DNA of 64,000 nt. It comes from Mucilaginibacter inviolabilis (GTDB lineage Bacteria; Bacteroidota; Bacteroidia; Sphingobacteriales; Sphingobacteriaceae). The stretch covers positions 186,001-250,000 of the forward strand of contig NZ_JAANAT010000004.1 of assembly GCF_011089895.1 (NCBI RefSeq), read 5' to 3'. The translations under genes and the position numbers were made by a program. The notes under the pieces were generated by a model that was not told the origin of the DNA, did no database searches, and worked only from the letters and a program-made list of their open reading frames with translations. Within the stretch, counting starts at the first letter, position 1. Every line of letters begins with the position of its first letter. Below are positions 7,843 through 15,623 of this stretch, piece after piece.

Positions 7843-8784
7843 ATGGATAGTATTTTAGTAATAGGCTCAAACGGGCAGATAGGCACCGAGCTGATTGATG
7901 CCTTAAAGGAAACCTGGCCTGTGTATCAGGTTATTAGCTGCGATATAAGACCACGTGAGCAGTTAAAGGGCGATATGTTTGTACAAGCCGATGTTAATGA
8001 CCTGGAGCGGCTAAAAACGATTTTTGAGCAATATCGCATCAAGCAAGTATACCTGCTGGCGGCACTTTTATCAGCCACCGGCGAAACCAAACCCCGTTAC
8101 GCCTGGGATTTGAACATCAATGGTCTGCTCAATGTATTGGATCTGTCGGTAGCTTACCGGGTGGAAAAAGTTTTCTGGCCCAGTTCTATCGCGGTGTTTG
8201 GGCCGGGTTCGCCCAAGGATGATACCCCGCAGTTTGGTGAAAAAGATCCGCAAACGGTTTATGGCTTCAGCAAGCTGGCCGGCGAGCACTGGTGCAACTA
8301 TTATCGCGAAAAATATAGTCTGGATGTCCGCAGTATCCGTTATCCCGGTCTTATCAGCTGGAAAGCCGCGCCTGGCGGAGGTACTACCGATTACGCCGTA
8401 CAGATATTTCACGACGCCATTGCGAGCGAAAGCTACGCATGTTTCCTTTCGGCCGATACGCGCCTGCCTATGATGTATATGAATGATGCCATCCGTGGCA
8501 CCATTGAGCTGATGCAAACCCCACTGGAAAAGTTAAAAGTATTCCGTTCCTATAATCTGGCTGGTTTTAGTTGTACACCCGGTGGATTGGCAACTGAGAT
8601 CAGCGAACATATTCCGGGTTTTACCATCAGTTATCTCGAAAACGACCCTCGCCAGCAAATAGCCGACAGCTGGCCAAGATCAATTGACGACAGCGAAGCC
8701 CAGAAGGACTGGGGCTGGCATGCCAGATTCGATCTGAAAGCGATGACCGGTGATATGATCAAACACCTGTCGCTGGTGATATAA
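7843..8784 (+). CDS. L-threonine 3-dehydrogenase, SDR/epimerase type
   Basis: This NAD-dependent extended SDR oxidises L-threonine to 2-amino-3-ketobutyrate in family members. The N-terminal Rossmann motif is GSNGQIG, the active-site segments are WPSSIAVFGP and YGFSK (Tyr/Lys), and the specificity region carries RYPGLISW, GGGTTDYAVQIF and DTRLPMMYMNDA, which are very typical of Bacteroidota SDR-type threonine dehydrogenases. The open frame extends to a TTG at 7831, but the ATG at 7843 places the Rossmann strand at the usual distance and is preferred. A LacI-type operator lies upstream. Confidence 0.88.
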   Translation: MDSILVIGSNGQIGTELIDALKETWPVYQVISCDIRPREQLKGDMFVQADVNDLERLKTIFEQYRIKQVYLLAALLSATGETKPRYAWDLNINGLLNVLDLSVAYRVEKVFWPSSIAVFGPGSPKDDTPQFGEKDPQTVYGFSKLAGEHWCNYYREKYSLDVRSIRYPGLISWKAAPGGGTTDYAVQIFHDAIASESYACFLSADTRLPMMYMNDAIRGTIELMQTPLEKLKVFRSYNLAGFSCTPGGLATEISEHIPGFTISYLENDPRQQIADSWPRSIDDSEAQKDWGWHARFDLKAMTGDMIKHLSLVI

Positions 8785-8811
8785 TAGAAGAACCAAACCT
8801 TATCATAATTC

Positions 8812-9091
8812 CGCAAAAAATTTCGTATATTTACGGGAATTGAAACAGCCCGCTTCTCTGATAAAAGAGGAGCGGGCTGTTTGGTTAAGCGCAAATCGGG
8901 AACAAAAACCGACTGTTTGGTGTGTTTTATTTGATAGGCAATAGGTTAATACTTTTTAAAGTTTTCAAAACGTATTAAAATCGTGTTAAAATTTGTTAAA
9001 AAGTGTTAAAATGAGGGATTTTGAACAAAATTTGAGCTGTTTTTACCCCGTTTTTGAGCCGAAAAGTGTTAAAATTTAAGGTTTAAAAAGT
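8812..9091 (+). repeat. Conserved 280-bp non-coding element, copy A (candidate small RNA)
   Basis: This copy fills the gap between convergent genes and aligns end to end with 56284-56563. Shared blocks are AAATTTCGTATnTTTA (Bacteroidota -7-like), a GC hairpin at 8846-8880 (CAGCCCGCT/AGCGGGCTG) followed by TTAAG, AATACTTTTTAAAG, and several GTGTTAAAAT boxes (about 8982-8992, 9003-9012 and 9066-9075). The hairpin stem differs from copy B yet stays paired. No reading frame is conserved between the copies. A transcribed structured RNA is the simplest reading but is inference. Confidence 0.6.
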
Positions 9092-9101
9092 TTTTCCGGC
9101 A

Positions 9102-10175
9102 TCATTTAGGCTGACTCTGGGTGGCGGATACCATCTGCATAAATTTATCTTCGGATGCCATATATTTTTCCAGCAGGGTGAACTGGTTACGTGCCCTCAC
9201 CAGGTTATGCCCGGGATAGCTGGAGCCGTAGTAAATGTCATTGTTCAGATAATCAGTCAGGAAACGGATAGCTTGCATATAGATCATAAATTTACCCGAG
9301 TACACAAACAGCTCGCGCTCGCCCTCGGTGAGGTTGTTGTTCATCTCCGAAAGATAGCCTTCTACAATGGCGGCAAAAAAATCTTCGCGCACCTCAATAA
9401 GGGAAAAATCCTGCTCTTCCTCGTTGGCGGGGGAGAGGTAAGTGCGCATCATATCGCCCACATCGCTGATGTAGTAGCCCGGCATTACCGTATCCAGATC
9501 AATGACGCAGAGGCCTTTATGATCGGTATCAAATAAAATATTACTGATCTTGGTATCATGATGAACAACACGTAAAGGTATCAACTGGTCGTGCATGATG
9601 GATTGATGCACATCGGCAATATCACGATGCTCAAAAGCCTGATCGATGGTGGCATGGGCTTCAGCCAGTCGCTCAGCACTGGCGTTTTTTACCACGCGCT
9701 TAAAAGTTTCAAACCGGCCAGACAGGTCATGAAAACCAGCCAGGGTGTATTGCAGGTTACTTACATTAAAGCCTGCCAGCAAATTGGTGAATTTGGCAAA
9801 CTGGCGAGCGGCCTCAAATGCTTCATCTCGGGTTTGTACCGTATTTAAGGTGATGGAATTTTTGATAAATGGAAACAACCGGTAATACTCATTGTCGGTA
9901 TATTTTACCATGTAATCGCCGGTTGTAGTTGGCAGCGACGCTACAAACAAATAATCTGGATAGCGTTTTGACAAATAGTTATCTATCTTGTTGGTATTTT
10001 GGGCTATATGTTCAGGTGTTTTAAAAACGTTTTTATTGATCTGCTGTAATATAAACTCATTGTCGTTTTTAAAACCGGTTATTTTCCAGGTTCGGTTGAT
10101 CAACCCTTCGCCAAATTTTTCAATATGATAATCGTGTGCAATAAGGTTAAAGGATTTTAGAATAACATCAAACAT
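9102..10175 (-). CDS. Phosphotransferase, N-acetylhexosamine kinase (NahK/MdsC)-like
   Basis: This 357-residue protein has an aminoglycoside-phosphotransferase fold: the catalytic loop VHHDTKISN (His206, Asp207, Asn212) and the metal-binding VIDLDTV (Asp226). The N-terminal GEGLINRTWKI and FILQQINKNVF are characteristic of the group often annotated as mucin desulfatase MdsC, whose characterised relatives are N-acetylhexosamine 1-kinases. It is therefore likely to phosphorylate an amino sugar. It lies downstream of a LacI regulator on the same strand, with an operator palindrome in the gap, so control by sugar availability is likely. Confidence 0.75.
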   Translation of the reverse strand: MFDVILKSFNLIAHDYHIEKFGEGLINRTWKITGFKNDNEFILQQINKNVFKTPEHIAQNTNKIDNYLSKRYPDYLFVASLPTTTGDYMVKYTDNEYYRLFPFIKNSITLNTVQTRDEAFEAARQFAKFTNLLAGFNVSNLQYTLAGFHDLSGRFETFKRVVKNASAERLAEAHATIDQAFEHRDIADVHQSIMHDQLIPLRVVHHDTKISNILFDTDHKGLCVIDLDTVMPGYYISDVGDMMRTYLSPANEEEQDFSLIEVREDFFAAIVEGYLSEMNNNLTEGERELFVYSGKFMIYMQAIRFLTDYLNNDIYYGSSYPGHNLVRARNQFTLLEKYMASEDKFMQMVSATQSQPK

Positions 10176-10245
10176 TTACTAAGTTTTTTAAGGTTTTTTG
10201 AATGCTTAAACCAAACCTAATTAATAAACTGCTAAACTTTTCACG

Positions 10246-10255
10246 CAAACGTTTG
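10246..10255 (-). promoter_or_regulatory. LacI operator upstream of the kinase gene
   Basis: GCAAACGTTTGC is a 12-bp perfect palindrome. With flanks, 16 bp (TTCACGCAAACGTTTG) are identical to the site at 11486 ahead of the lacI-type gene. On the minus strand it lies about 26 nt upstream of TAGGTTTG, a good -7 box for the kinase gene. The regulator gene is directly upstream. Confidence 0.65.
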
Positions 10256-10332
10256 CCTGTTTTTTTAATTGACAATCCTTTAAGATAAGTTCAAAACCAG
10301 TAGCTGATTTGAATGGTGTACTATTCACAATT

Positions 10333-11370
10333 TCAATAGCTGTTTTTGGCTTTATTCTCTACCAGCTGCGACTCTACCATTACATTGTAATAAGCCTGCA
10401 CTTCGTCTGGCGATTGTTCTTTACGTGATAGGAGATCTAATAAAATATCGGCAGCTTTTTGCCCCTGGAGGTAGGGGAACTGCTCAACCGACGCCACGGG
10501 GGCATAGTCCATATAATTGATGATGGGTAAATTGGCGTAGCTTACAAATTGCAGGTCTTTATCCAGATCGATACCCAGGTTGCGGGCATGTTTTATGGCG
10601 TATAAAGACACATAGTCATTAAAAGTAACAATAGCGGTAGGCCTGCGTTTGTGGGCAAGCAAGCCGTCAAGTGCGGCCCGGGTACCGTCTTCGGTTAAAT
10701 TACAGCTTACTATTAATGAAGGGTCAAATTTTAACCTGTTCTTTGTCATGGCTTTAATGTAGCCTTCTTTGCGTTCGCCGCTGGCAGCCAAGGTAGTTGG
10801 TCCATTGATAAGGCCTATGCTACGGTGTCCTTTTTGTAATAGGTAGTTTACAGCCTCAATGCTGCCGGTTTCCATATTACAGGCCACATAATGTATGTTT
10901 TTAAGCGGGGGGATGCGATCAAAAAATACCACGGGAATGTTAAAACGCTTCAGCATATCGAAATGAGCAAATGACGATGTGGTTTTGGCTACAGATATCA
11001 GCAAACCATCTACACGGGAATTTTTCATTTTTTCAACCAGCTGTATCTCCTTTTCTTCGTTGTCATGTGATTGGGCTATCAAAACGGTATAATTTCTTTT
11101 GTAGGCCGTATCCTCAATAGCACTGATAGCCGCCGAAAAAAAAGCTTCGGACAATTCGGGGATTATAACACCGATAGTGTAGGTTTTCCCTTTTTGAAAA
11201 GATATGGCGTTCTGATTAGGCTCATAACCCAGTTTTTCGGCCAATGCCTGCACCTTCAATTGGGTGGTAATACCAATAGTAGGATGTTTGTGCAAAGCCC
11301 TTGAAACTGTTGATACAGAAACATTAAGAATTTTGGCTATTTCTTTGATGGTGGCTGGTTTTCCGGTCAT
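10333..11370 (-). CDS. LacI family transcriptional regulator
   Basis: The 345-residue protein has an N-terminal LacI helix-turn-helix (TIKEIAKILNVSVSTVSRAL, residues 7-26) with the hinge NQNAISFQKGKTYTIGVIIP, then a periplasmic-binding-protein-like effector domain to the C-terminus (NSRVDGLLISVAK, VVFFDRI, RPTAIVTFND). It is transcribed towards the kinase gene 157 bp away. Identical extended operators lie upstream of both genes, which suggests autoregulation and control of the kinase. The effector is probably a sugar or sugar phosphate. Confidence 0.93.
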   Translation of the reverse strand: MTGKPATIKEIAKILNVSVSTVSRALHKHPTIGITTQLKVQALAEKLGYEPNQNAISFQKGKTYTIGVIIPELSEAFFSAAISAIEDTAYKRNYTVLIAQSHDNEEKEIQLVEKMKNSRVDGLLISVAKTTSSFAHFDMLKRFNIPVVFFDRIPPLKNIHYVACNMETGSIEAVNYLLQKGHRSIGLINGPTTLAASGERKEGYIKAMTKNRLKFDPSLIVSCNLTEDGTRAALDGLLAHKRRPTAIVTFNDYVSLYAIKHARNLGIDLDKDLQFVSYANLPIINYMDYAPVASVEQFPYLQGQKAADILLDLLSRKEQSPDEVQAYYNVMVESQLVENKAKNSY

Positions 11371-11485
11371 TATCGGTTTTAGTAATCATTAAAATTAGTA
11401 AAATGCTTTTAAACTGGCAATTTAAGCATTGGTTTATTGAAAAAGATAGAGCTTTCGGGGGGCTAAAAAGTCGTTTATCTTCACG

Positions 11486-11495
11486 CAAACGTTTG
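11486..11495. promoter_or_regulatory. LacI operator in the divergent lacI-DUF4267 gap
   Basis: TTCACGCAAACGTTTG matches the kinase operator over 16 bp. It lies 116 bp upstream of the lacI-type gene and about 100 bp upstream of the divergent DUF4267 gene, so it may control either or both. Confidence 0.6.
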
Positions 11496-11586
11496 TTTCT
11501 GGATCCTGCTAAAATTCATTTATTAACCCAGGTGCATGAACAGGAATTTTGAGCAATCGAGATTTGTGACATTAATTAAAATAAAA

Positions 11587-11997
11587 ATGAAAACACAAAT
11601 TGACATTAAGCCTTGGGGCTTGCGCTCTGTATCCTGGTGGATTACTTTATTGCTGGCTACAGGTATTATTTTTATAGGCGTCCGTTTTATGATAGTGCCG
11701 CAGGTAGGTGCCACGGGTTTTGGTATATCTTTTTCAAACACCGGCGATGCAGCTTACGGCAAAATCAAAGGCATCCGTGATACCTTCTCCGGTCTGGTAT
11801 TGTTACCTTTTCTATGGATGCGTATGCGGAGAGTAACCGCATGGGTATTTACCATTGCTATTATTGTACCTACAACCGATGCACTCATTATTCTAACAAC
11901 CAACGGAATACATGATATTGCACACTTGATGATACATGGCGGTACTGCCTTTGTAATGATCATCACCAGCGTTTTGCTTTTTTGGCGGAAGGACTGA
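11587..11997 (+). CDS. DUF4267-type small membrane protein
   Basis: From the ATG at 11587 the protein has about 136 residues and four predicted transmembrane helices (WWITLLLATGIIFIGVRFM, TFSGLVLLPFLWMRM, AWVFTIAIIVPTTDALIIL, GTAFVMIITSVLLFW). The GIRD and PTTDA signatures fit the DUF4267 family. The frame extends upstream to an ATG at 11536, but that adds a hydrophilic tail absent from relatives, so the later start is preferred. Function unknown. It ends in a strong hairpin shared with the convergent gene. Confidence 0.7.
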   Translation: MKTQIDIKPWGLRSVSWWITLLLATGIIFIGVRFMIVPQVGATGFGISFSNTGDAAYGKIKGIRDTFSGLVLLPFLWMRMRRVTAWVFTIAIIVPTTDALIILTTNGIHDIAHLMIHGGTAFVMIITSVLLFWRKD

Positions 11998-12010
11998 TAA
12001 GGCAATTTTT

Positions 12011-12048
12011 TCAAGAATACCTGGCATTTTCGTGCCGGGTATTCTTGA
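12011..12048. terminator. Bidirectional terminator hairpin
   Basis: A 16-bp stem (TCAAGAATACCTGGCA pairing with TGCCGGGTATTCTTGA, one G-U) has a 6-nt loop and lies between the convergent DUF4267 and DUF1905 genes, with T-rich flanks on both sides. Confidence 0.85.
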
Positions 12049-12059
12049 ATCTTTATTTA

Positions 12060-12332
12060 TTATATACGCTCCAACAAGTTAATTGATACCGTTTCGCCTA
12101 CATCCTTTCCAATAAGCTTACGCAGATCGGCCTTAATAGGTAATTTGTGAGTTCCATCACCCAATGCCATAAAAGAACTTTGGAAAGGGTGTCCGTCGAT
12201 CGTGGCCTTAACTTTTACGAGACCACGGGTGCCAAAAAAACTAACAGAATCGGGCCAGATCAAATAGGTCCAACCACCTTTGCCGGGGCTTTTCAACAGC
12301 GTAGCGGTAAATTGTTTATTTAAAGTGCTCAT
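12060..12332 (-). CDS. DUF1905 domain protein
   Basis: The protein has 90 residues in one compact domain. FTATLLKSPGKGGWTYLIWP at the N-terminus, GTRGLVKVKATIDGHPF and GDGTHKLPIKADLRKLIGK match the DUF1905 beta-barrel family, which often occurs alone or fused to a YdeI-like domain. There is no signal peptide, so it is probably cytoplasmic. Its function is not established. Confidence 0.82.
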   Translation of the reverse strand: MSTLNKQFTATLLKSPGKGGWTYLIWPDSVSFFGTRGLVKVKATIDGHPFQSSFMALGDGTHKLPIKADLRKLIGKDVGETVSINLLERI

Positions 12333-12528
12333 ATTGCAATATTTAAGTTTATATACAAATTTAAGTTAGTAGGAGACGCATAGGTAGGGGCAAACACTAC
12401 TTTTAAAGGGGGCACCGCGGCATATTGCACTTTGAATACTTAGGTAAGAACCAGTTTTAGCTATCTTACTAATTTGATATTAGAAGAACATGTGTTAATA
12501 TTGTATATAATATTAACATTAATTTAAT

Positions 12529-12903
12529 ATGAATAGAAGGGTATGCAGCATATTGATATTTGCCTTAGGCACTATGATGCTCCTGCTGCGCCCGTATATA
12601 GTGTATCGGTTTACACAAAAAAATGTAACGGCCGACAACCCCGTAAAAGCGTATAGCTTATTGCAGCGCCTGGTTAAGAAAAAAGATGAGCATCATGAAG
12701 TTACTGAAGTGATAGCAACAGTAAACCAACGCTCAAGATTCTCATTTCAACTCCCAGTAATATGGGTTGAGGCCTTTTTGGCTGGTATTGGAATACCTTT
12801 GAGTTTTTTATCTATAAAGATTACTCAAATATCGGTTATGTCGGTTTTTCAAATATTACCCGAAAATCACCGGTACCGGCTTATTTCCCGCTTTCAGATT
12901 TGA
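12529..12903 (+). CDS. Hypothetical small membrane protein
   Basis: The protein has 124 residues, with a hydrophobic N-terminal helix (VCSILIFALGTMMLLLRPYIVY), a charged middle with KKKDEHHEVTE, and a second hydrophobic segment at about 78-105 (IWVEAFLAGIGIPLSFLSI). No family recognised. The start follows an AT-rich promoter-like stretch. The coding case rests on length, hydrophobic pattern and lack of a competing gene, so confidence is moderate. It has no obvious operon partner. Confidence 0.5.
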   Translation: MNRRVCSILIFALGTMMLLLRPYIVYRFTQKNVTADNPVKAYSLLQRLVKKKDEHHEVTEVIATVNQRSRFSFQLPVIWVEAFLAGIGIPLSFLSIKITQISVMSVFQILPENHRYRLISRFQI

Positions 12904-13032
12904 ACATTAGTTGTTTCTAAAACTGCTACAATATCATTTAAGCTATTCGGGCCAGTAATGTTTTGTTTCTTACTATTAAGACGGCTTAATAGTTAACCGC
13001 CTATATCCATTTAAAATATTTAATAAGAGTAA

Positions 13033-13926
13033 ATGAAAAATTTCTTGCCTTTTGTGGTTACTGTTTTTGTAGCCATTATGTTAACCGCTTGCCATCATAC
13101 TCCAGATGTGCCCAGGTTTGACCATGTGATTGTGGTGATTGAAGAAAACCATGGTTATGATGAAGTGATAGGATCGGCTAATGCACCATATATTAGCCAA
13201 CTTGCCCACGGTGGCGCCTTGTTTACAGATGCACACGGGGTTATTCACCCTAGTCAGCCAAATTACTTGGCTATATTTTCAGGAAGCACTCAGAGTGTTA
13301 CCAATGATGACTGTCTTGACAATGTAACACCGTATACTACCCCAAACCTGGCGGCATCGCTCATCAGTCATCATTTTACGTTTAAGGGTTATGCGCAAAC
13401 TATGCCGTCGGTGGGTTTTGAAGAATGTACTTATCAAACCAGCACCCTTACTGATGCGCATCTTTATGCGCGTAAACATGCGCCATGGGTTAATTGGCAG
13501 GGCGATCAGGAAAATAATATTCCAACGGAGTTGAGCCAGCTAATGACTGCTTTCCCGAAAGATTTTAGCCAGCTGCCAACTGTATCATTTGTTATTCCGG
13601 ATATGGATAATGATATGCACAATATTGGTAAACCAGGTGATGCGGCCGCTGTAAAACGTGGTGACGATTGGTTAAAAGAAAATTTAGCCACTTATGCTAC
13701 CTGGGCCAAAACCCATAATAGTTTGCTGATTATCACCTTTGATGAAGATGACTTTAAAACGGTGAATCATATTCCTACCATTTTCTATGGTGCGCACGTA
13801 AAACCTGGTTTATATAATGAAAAGATAAACCATTATAATGTACTACATACGCTGGAAGCTATGTATGGTTTGCCTGTTGAAGATAAAAATGAAGAAGCAA
13901 GCATTACCGATATCTGGAATAAATAG
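13033..13926 (+). CDS. Phosphoesterase family lipoprotein (acid phosphatase/phospholipase C-like)
   Basis: The 297-residue protein has a lipoprotein signal (MLTAC). The mature part begins FDHVIVVIEENHGYDEVIGS, the N-terminal metal-site signature of the PF04185 phosphoesterase family. SQPNYLAIFSGS, the active-site nucleophile region, and LLIITFDEDD with IPTIFYGAHV near the C-terminus complete the metal site. It probably hydrolyses phosphomonoesters or phospholipid headgroups at the cell surface. The next gene starts 64 bp later on the same strand. Confidence 0.85.
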   Translation: MKNFLPFVVTVFVAIMLTACHHTPDVPRFDHVIVVIEENHGYDEVIGSANAPYISQLAHGGALFTDAHGVIHPSQPNYLAIFSGSTQSVTNDDCLDNVTPYTTPNLAASLISHHFTFKGYAQTMPSVGFEECTYQTSTLTDAHLYARKHAPWVNWQGDQENNIPTELSQLMTAFPKDFSQLPTVSFVIPDMDNDMHNIGKPGDAAAVKRGDDWLKENLATYATWAKTHNSLLIITFDEDDFKTVNHIPTIFYGAHVKPGLYNEKINHYNVLHTLEAMYGLPVEDKNEEASITDIWNK

Positions 13927-13990
13927 TTATTTCATAATTTAATAGACATGTTTCTGATTTAATTTTTGATCGATTATTAAACATATAGTT

Positions 13991-14794
13991 ATGAAAAAAA
14001 TGCTGCTGCTTTTTCTGTTATTAAATTTTACGGCCCAGGCGCAGGAAAAAATAAAATGGCCGGGGCAAAAGAAGGCTGTTATTGTGCTTACTTATGATGA
14101 TGCGCTTGAATCGCAATTGAATGTGGCTATACCGCAACTTAAAGCGGCACATTTTACAGCCACGTTTTTTTTAACGGGTGATATCAACAGGTTAACCATA
14201 CCACGGTGGCGGGCGCTCAGTAAAGAGGGTTTCGAACTGGGTAATCATACTATATTCCATCCTTGCTTGAGTAAAGATGATAATCCCGTTCCTTCTGACC
14301 GGTATACGCCATATAGCATGATACGGGAAATAGAGGTAATGAATCACCTTTTATATGCGGTTGATGGCAAAGAGCCACGGACCTATGCGTACCCCTGTGC
14401 CGAAACCCTGGCCGGCGGTAAAGATTATGTAGATACCTTGCGCAAATACGACATGGCAAAATACGCCCGTATAGGCGGCGATGCAAGCGACGGAGTGATC
14501 ACTGATTTTAAACATCTTGATCCTTTGCGGGTACCGTCTTTTGGATTGGAAGATAATACCAGCGCAGATCAACTCATCGCTTTTGTGAAAAATGTGCAAC
14601 AGAAAGGCGGTATGGGCATTATCATGTTTCATGGTATTGGTGGCGATTACATCACCACGTCGGCCAAAGCTCACCAGGAATTGCTTACCTATTTGGTGAA
14701 AAACCGGAATGATATATGGGTAACCACCTTTCAGCAAGCGATGGATTATGCCATGAAGGCAAGTAAAGCGGGTGGATCTGCTATATCCCGATAG
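13991..14794 (+). CDS. Secreted polysaccharide deacetylase (NodB domain)
   Basis: The 267-residue protein has a signal peptide ending TAQAQ. The NodB motifs are visible: VLTYDDALE (Asp36/Asp37; the first Asp is catalytic and the second a metal ligand in the family) and GNHTIFHP (His86 and His90, metal ligands). Later motifs are RTYAYPCAE and GGMGIIMFHGIGG. It should remove acetyl groups from an extracellular or cell-wall polysaccharide. It is co-directional with the phosphoesterase. A hairpin with a perfect 14-bp stem follows its stop codon. Confidence 0.87.
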   Translation: MKKMLLLFLLLNFTAQAQEKIKWPGQKKAVIVLTYDDALESQLNVAIPQLKAAHFTATFFLTGDINRLTIPRWRALSKEGFELGNHTIFHPCLSKDDNPVPSDRYTPYSMIREIEVMNHLLYAVDGKEPRTYAYPCAETLAGGKDYVDTLRKYDMAKYARIGGDASDGVITDFKHLDPLRVPSFGLEDNTSADQLIAFVKNVQQKGGMGIIMFHGIGGDYITTSAKAHQELLTYLVKNRNDIWVTTFQQAMDYAMKASKAGGSAISR

Positions 14795-14822
14795 CTGTTG
14801 AGGGGCTTTAAAGAAGCTTTTG

Positions 14823-14864
14823 AGCGTATAAATACTCATTTTTTGCATGCAGTATTTATACGCT
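14823..14864. terminator. Long perfect hairpin after the deacetylase gene
   Basis: AGCGTATAAATACT (14823-14836) and AGTATTTATACGCT (14851-14864) are perfect inverted repeats with a 14-nt spacer. There is no good T-run on the plus side. It may end transcription of the deacetylase gene or act in the leader of the next gene. Confidence 0.55.
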
Positions 14865-14989
14865 AAGTAGGTTGGATATTTTATGCCAGGTTTGTATGAT
14901 AAAGGGAAATGAGCAAGGTTTACCTTGAATTTGTAGTATTTCCCTGTTACGCTTAAAACAAACCAGCGCATACCTTCAACTTTATCACT

Positions 14990-15538
14990 GTGGCAATTTA
15001 TAATGAGCTTCATTCTTCCTCGCAGGAAATAATTAACATCCAGATAGTGATTGATACTGATGCAATTACTACTGATTATCCGAACCCAAGTAAAGATCCT
15101 GCCAATCCAACCAGTTTGCCGCATAATTATATGTATATGGTAGCTACCAGGAGTGATGTTATTACCGGATCAGGAACGGCAAACATAAGTATAAAGGCAA
15201 ATGTTGGTGATATTATCCGCTGGCATGCTGTATCTGAATACAGCAATTTTGATTCGGCGGTAGTTATTTACAATCTGGCTCAGTTTGGAGGAACAACTGT
15301 ATTTAATAATCTAACCTTTAGTGTTTATACCAGGCAAGGGATTTTACCTGTTGACCGTGATACACTGCCGGTTGGCTTTTCTACGCAGAATTTTTGGTTT
15401 AATCAAGCCAATGTGATCAATACAGGGACAGAACACTACAACGTTCAGTTTGCGCTATATGTTCGCCATAAAGATTTTGCTGACCCGATATTGTTTGGTT
15501 ATTATTACTGGGATCCAACGGTTACTGTACAGAATTAG
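14990..15538 (+). CDS. AidA/PixA-like inclusion body family protein
   Basis: The roughly 182-residue protein contains INIQIVIDTDAI, NYMYMVATR, ANVGDIIRWHAVSEY, QNFWFNQANV and a C-terminal DPILFGYYYWDPTVTV. These are signatures of the PixA/AidA family, first known as crystalline inclusion proteins of Xenorhabdus. There is no signal peptide, so it is cytoplasmic. The start is not certain: there is no ATG between an upstream in-frame stop and the domain, and the only candidate is GTG at 14990. It may accumulate at high density or in a special growth phase, by analogy only. Confidence 0.75.
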   Translation: MAIYNELHSSSQEIINIQIVIDTDAITTDYPNPSKDPANPTSLPHNYMYMVATRSDVITGSGTANISIKANVGDIIRWHAVSEYSNFDSAVVIYNLAQFGGTTVFNNLTFSVYTRQGILPVDRDTLPVGFSTQNFWFNQANVINTGTEHYNVQFALYVRHKDFADPILFGYYYWDPTVTVQN

Positions 15539-15550
15539 TCATAATATGCC

Positions 15551-15591
15551 AAACAATAAAAGCCCGGATTTACCCAGGCTTCTATTGTTTC
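15551..15591. terminator. Bidirectional terminator hairpin
   Basis: AAACAATAAAAGCC and GGCTTCTATTGTTT pair around a CCCGGATTTACCCA loop, between the convergent PixA-like and MetE-like genes. Confidence 0.75.
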
Positions 15592-15623
15592 AATAATCAA
15601 TATTTTACTTTTGATTGGGAATT

